From positions 1 to 9,501 of the forward strand of contig JAVEDG010000150.1 in assembly GCA_030841245.1 (NCBI GenBank): 9,501 bases of DNA. The letters are read 5' to 3'. Source of the DNA: Actinomycetota bacterium. GTDB lineage: Bacteria; Actinomycetota; Actinomycetes; JACCUZ01. Below the pieces are notes generated by a model. That model saw nothing but the letters and a program-made list of their open reading frames with translations, was not told the DNA's origin and did no database searches. This document shows positions 6,109-9,501 of this stretch, in pieces; positions within the stretch are counted from its first letter, which is position 1; every line of letters starts with the position of its first letter. A program made the position numbers and the translations under genes.

Positions 6109-6138
6109 CCGGTGTGCCCGCGGGCGCCGGCTCACCGG
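6109..6138 (+). terminator. Probable lsr2 terminator hairpin
   Basis: CCGGTG-T-GCC (6109-6118) pairs with GGC-T-CACCGG (6129-6138), nine GC-rich pairs with one T-T mismatch, starting 8 bases after the lsr2 stop. A perfect 10-bp palindrome GCCCGCGGGC (6116-6125) offers an alternative fold. No T-run is present, as in many actinobacterial terminators. Confidence 0.4.
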
Positions 6139-6154
6139 TCCGGCACGCCGCCCC

Positions 6155-6175
6155 GGGAGGTAGCGTCGGCCTCCC
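6155..6175 (+). promoter_or_regulatory. Candidate promoter for the NMP kinase gene, inside an inverted repeat
   Basis: TAGCGT (6161-6166) fits TANNNT and sits 31 bases before the ATG at 6198. It lies in the loop between GGGAGG (6155-6160) and CCTCCC (6170-6175), an exact 6-bp inverted repeat, so a factor bound there would cover the -10. No -35 is evident. GGAAAGG at 6181-6187 is the ribosome-binding site. Confidence 0.33.
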
Positions 6176-6197
6176 CAGCCGGAAAGGCGGCCCGCGG

Positions 6198-6773
6198 ATG
6201 CGTCTGCTGCTCATCGGCGCGCCCGGATCGGGCAAGGGGACCCAGGCCGAGCTCCTCGCCCAGCGCCTGGGCATCACCCACATCTCCAGCGGCGAGCTGC
6301 TGCGAGAGCACATCGACGCGCAGACCGACCTGGGCCGGCAGGTCAGCGAGTACGTCGAGGCGGGCGACCTGGTGCCCGACGCGCTGGTGATGGACATGCT
6401 GTTCCGCCCGGTGGTCAACGCGGCCGAGGCCGGAGGCTACGTGCTCGACGGTTTCCCGAGGACGGTGGAGCAGGCACTGGCCGCGTACGACGTGGCGAGG
6501 ACGCACGGAGCGCACGTGCAGGCGGCCGTCCATCTCGAGGTGCCCGACGACGAGCTGATGCAGCGGATCCTGTCGAGGTCGCGTGGGTCGGACGACTCGC
6601 GGGAGGTCATCGAGCACCGGCTCGAGGTATACCGCGACAAGACGGTTCCCCTACTGGGCTACTACCGGCAGCGCGCCTGGCTCGCGAGCGTCGACGGCTC
6701 ACGTGACGTGGACGCCGTTCACGCCGACATAGTCGAGCGGGTGACCGACCTCAGGTCAGCGGCGGGAACCTGA
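6198..6773 (+). CDS. Adenylate kinase-like nucleoside monophosphate kinase, short-lid
   Basis: The 191-residue protein is an adenylate-kinase-family P-loop enzyme (ATP + NMP to ADP + NDP). It has the Walker A loop GAPGSGKGTQ at 7-16, an NMP-binding segment SSGELLR at 30-36, DGFPRT at 84-89, and RILSRSR at 123-129. A minimal lid follows (SDDSREVIEHRLEVY, 131-145), then DKTVPLLGYYR and a terminal VDGSRDVD. The usual TGD of the NMP site reads SGE (Ser31, Glu33). The ATG at 6198 was preferred to upstream GTG codons because it starts the core strand MRLLLIG and has GGAAAGG 10 bases before it. Actinobacterial adk normally lies beside secY in the ribosomal-protein region, so this is probably a second copy; specificity for AMP is assumed. 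Its last 23 bases overlap the opposing SDR gene. Confidence 0.87.
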   Translation: MRLLLIGAPGSGKGTQAELLAQRLGITHISSGELLREHIDAQTDLGRQVSEYVEAGDLVPDALVMDMLFRPVVNAAEAGGYVLDGFPRTVEQALAAYDVARTHGAHVQAAVHLEVPDDELMQRILSRSRGSDDSREVIEHRLEVYRDKTVPLLGYYRQRAWLASVDGSRDVDAVHADIVERVTDLRSAAGT

Positions 6774-7422
6774 CCTCCGCCTCCCACTGCGCGGGCGGCA
6801 GGCGGTGCAGCCGCCAGTAGAGGTCGGCGATCTGCCCGAGGTCGAGCGCCTTGGACCCTTGGAGCACGCCGTGGATGGTCACCGTGGTCGCCTGGACGCC
6901 GTCAGGTGCGAGCTCGGCGGCCAGGGAGAGAGCCAGGCTGCGCAGGCCGGCCTTGGCGACCCCGACCGCCGCGGCCGGGGCGTAGGGCCGGATGCCCGCG
7001 ACGCTGCCGGTGAGGATCAGCGTGCCGCTGCCGGCGGCTCGCATGGCGGGGAGCACGGCCTGCGCCGCCACGAGGGCGCCCGTCACCCCGACGTCGAACG
7101 CTCGACGCAGATCGGCCGCCGCGAGCTCGGACGGCGCAGCCTCGACGTACAGGGACCCGTTGTAGACGAGCGTCGTGACCGGGCCCAGCTGTTGACCGAT
7201 CTCGGCGAGGGCGCCGCGGAGCCCCTCCTCGTCGGAGACGTCGGCGATGGCGGTCGCGACTGCCCTGGCACCCGATGTCCGCAGGTCCGCGGCGATCTGG
7301 TCCAGCGGGTCGGCGGAGCGGGCGACGAGGCCGACCGCGGAGCCCTCGCGGGCGAACCGGGCGGCCACCGCCGCGCCGAGGCCCGGTCCGGCCGCCACGA
7401 CCCCCAGCACGTCCTCGTCCAT
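6751..7422 (-). CDS. Noncanonical SDR-fold protein lacking catalytic Tyr and Asn
   Basis: The 223-residue protein has the short-chain dehydrogenase/reductase fold. The nucleotide loop is AAGPGLG (10-16) instead of TGxxxGxG. Asp61-Val62 at the adenine pocket is kept. NNAG is replaced by YNGS (87-90), Ser140 is in place, and helix alpha-5 has Lys157. The active-site Tyr, expected 13 residues after Ser140, is Val153, and the helix-4 Asn is Gly112. Thus two of the four catalytic residues are gone. To my recollection this fits the atypical SDR subgroup c10 (cd05373), in which Tyr is usually Phe. It may bind NAD(P) without classical dehydrogenase activity. The ATG at 7422 shares one base with the stop of the upstream GNAT gene (TGATG); earlier starts would lie inside that gene. 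Substrate unknown. Confidence 0.85.
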   Translation of the reverse strand: MDEDVLGVVAAGPGLGAAVAARFAREGSAVGLVARSADPLDQIAADLRTSGARAVATAIADVSDEEGLRGALAEIGQQLGPVTTLVYNGSLYVEAAPSELAAADLRRAFDVGVTGALVAAQAVLPAMRAAGSGTLILTGSVAGIRPYAPAAAVGVAKAGLRSLALSLAAELAPDGVQATTVTIHGVLQGSKALDLGQIADLYWRLHRLPPAQWEAEVRFPPLT

Positions 7423-8048
7423 CAGGTGTCGCCGTCCTCTCGAGCTGGGTGCGAAGCCGGGTCCCGCCGCAGCAGCCAGCACCGTGGGCCACCGTCCGGC
7501 AGGTCGACGTGGCGCACCTCGGTGAAGCCCAGCGTGGCGTAGTAGGCCACGTTGGACGCCGTCGCCGTCTCCAACCAGGCCGGGGTCGCCGTACGGTCCG
7601 CCGCGGCCAGCATCGGTGCGGCCGCAGCAGCCGCCAGCCCCTGACGTCGGTGGTCGGGGTCGGTGGCCAGCACCCCGAGGTACCAGTGCGGCGCCTGCTC
7701 ACGGTCGCCGACGGCGGCCTCGTAGCGTGCCCAACGGTCCCGTTCCTGGGCCGAGAAGCGCGCCTGTAGCCCCGGCCACGAGCGCCACGGCTGGGGGCCG
7801 TAAGGGCCGCCCGGCGGGTCCCACATGGCCACTGCCGCGCCGTCGCCCGCGGTCCACACCTCGCCCCCGGCGAGGCGCACGTCGAGCAGCAGGCCGAAGA
7901 ACGGCTGCGAGCACCGGGTGTAGCGGTTGGCATCCGGCCAGACCCACCGCAGCAGAGGGTCCGCGGCGAACCCGGCGACTACGGTGTCGATCACCTGGTC
8001 ACGCTCGCTCGCAGCGAGCCTGCGCGCGGCCTTACGGGGGGCTCCCAC
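7422..8048 (-). CDS. GNAT-family N-acetyltransferase
   Basis: The 208-residue protein has the GCN5-related fold. The N-terminal segment AGFAADPLLRWVWPD (25-39) is typical of one GNAT subgroup. The acetyl-CoA-binding motif A is YLGVLATDPDHRRQGLAAAA (123-142), with RRQGLA as the pyrophosphate-binding Q/RxxGxG/A loop. Motif B is NVAYYATLGF (166-175). Such proteins transfer an acetyl group from acetyl-CoA to an amine, but the acceptor cannot be read from the sequence. The GTG at 8048 is the most upstream plausible start and lacks a clear Shine-Dalgarno, so the start is less certain. It heads a two-gene leftward operon with the SDR gene and is divergent from clpC. Confidence 0.85.
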   Translation of the reverse strand: MGAPRKAARRLAASERDQVIDTVVAGFAADPLLRWVWPDANRYTRCSQPFFGLLLDVRLAGGEVWTAGDGAAVAMWDPPGGPYGPQPWRSWPGLQARFSAQERDRWARYEAAVGDREQAPHWYLGVLATDPDHRRQGLAAAAAAPMLAAADRTATPAWLETATASNVAYYATLGFTEVRHVDLPDGGPRCWLLRRDPASHPAREDGDT

Positions 8049-8078
8049 ACCGCGATCATGCCCGGTTCCCCGGCTGGC

Positions 8079-8095
8079 GTTCGCTTGCGGCTTAG
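8079..8095. promoter_or_regulatory. Weak ClgR-like site upstream of clpC
   Basis: GTTCGCTTGCGGCTTAG resembles the consensus reported for ClgR, the activator of clp genes in actinobacteria. The GTTCGCY half and the spacing to a GC half-site are kept, but the second half is imperfect (GCT instead of GCG). It lies over 200 bases before clpC and about 30 bases before the GNAT start. Recollection of the consensus is from literature and unverified here. Confidence 0.25.
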
Positions 8096-8128
8096 CACGA
8101 AACGGAAACAGGGCTTACGCCGAACCGG

Positions 8129-8144
8129 TTACATCCCGATGTAA
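8129..8144. promoter_or_regulatory. Operator-like palindrome in the GNAT/clpC divergent region
   Basis: TTACATCCCGATGTAA is a perfect 6-bp inverted repeat with a 4-base centre. Flanking GG (8127-8128) and GACC (8145-8148) extend the symmetry with a one-base offset. It is AT-rich in a very GC-rich region and midway between the divergent genes, as expected of a repressor site. It does not match the HspR HAIR element. Confidence 0.45.
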
Positions 8145-8219
8145 GACCCACAGACCGGGGAACGAACGACTCGATCACCGGACCCGTACGACCGAGGGAG
8201 CGCAGCTGGTCCTCGGGAC

Positions 8220-8301
8220 TAGCATGAGGAAGGACAGGAGCCCGACCCGTCCGGGGCCGGGGGCACCACCTGCCCGACCGCTCTCTCTTTAGGAGCGACA
8301 G
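8220..8301 (+). promoter_or_regulatory. Candidate clpC -10, leader and ribosome-binding site
   Basis: TAGCAT at 8220-8225 fits TANNNT and would give a leader of about 70 bases. A pyrimidine run (8280-8290) precedes AGGAG at 8291-8295, six bases before the ATG, which fixes the clpC start. A 22-codon open frame, ATG at 8224 to TAG at 8290-8292, ends within the Shine-Dalgarno; it would be translated only from a promoter further upstream. Confidence 0.4.

Positions 8302-9501
<1,200 letters not shown>

Noticed and set aside
8159..8190. GGAAC...CGTACG as an ECF sigma factor promoter for clpC
   Set aside because: The spacing between the two halves is 21 bases and the -10 half lacks GTT, so it does not fit the SigE/SigH/SigR patterns.
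8049..8301. HspR (HAIR) element upstream of clpC
   Set aside because: No CTTGAGT-N7-ACTCAAG-like sequence is present.

Overview
The window reads as chromosomal DNA of a high-GC actinomycete (Actinomycetota). Nearly every codon ends in G or C, GTG and TTG starts are common, and promoters show only a TANNNT -10 element. The gene order DUF2520 protein - panC - coaX - lysS - lsr2 - clpC is the conserved actinobacterial block known from Mycobacterium tuberculosis (Rv3603c, panC, panD, coaX, Rv3599c, lysS, lsr2, clpC1). I cannot assign a genus. No mobile element, CRISPR array, tRNA or rRNA is visible, and gene composition is uniform.

Layout. Positions 1-128 hold no gene but contain a perfect 13-bp inverted repeat. 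A MidA/NDUFAF7-type methyltransferase runs leftwards (129-1136). Divergent from it is a CoA-precursor operon: a Rossmann/DUF2520 protein (1221-2126, a candidate ketopantoate reductase), panC (2123-2977, 4-bp overlap) and coaX (2990-3769). panD, which sits between panC and coaX in M. tuberculosis, is missing. A large hairpin with two competing small hairpins (3774-3840) separates this operon from a class II lysyl-tRNA synthetase gene (3897-5408) that looks leaderless. A small single-span membrane protein overlaps lysS by 4 bp (5405-5647). A relatively AT-rich, palindrome-rich gap leads to lsr2 (5777-6100).

Between lsr2 and clpC, which are neighbours in M. tuberculosis, lie three accessory genes: an adenylate-kinase-like NMP kinase (6198-6773, +), an SDR-fold protein without the catalytic Tyr and Asn (6751-7422, -) and a GNAT acetyltransferase (7422-8048, -). 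The kinase and SDR genes overlap tail to tail by 23 bp; GNAT and SDR share a TGATG junction. A 253-bp divergent intergenic region (8049-8301) with a clean palindrome, a possible ClgR-like site and a candidate -10 precedes clpC, whose first 400 codons fill the window to its right edge.

How the genes work together. The DUF2520 protein, PanC and CoaX plausibly perform ketopantoate to pantoate, pantoate to pantothenate and pantothenate to 4'-phosphopantothenate; panB and panD must be elsewhere. LysRS, Lsr2 and ClpC are housekeeping translation, nucleoid and proteolysis functions. I see no defence or secondary-metabolite system. The most unusual items are the noncanonical SDR, the altered lysine pocket of LysRS, the extra NMP kinase, the missing panD and the two elaborate inverted repeats.
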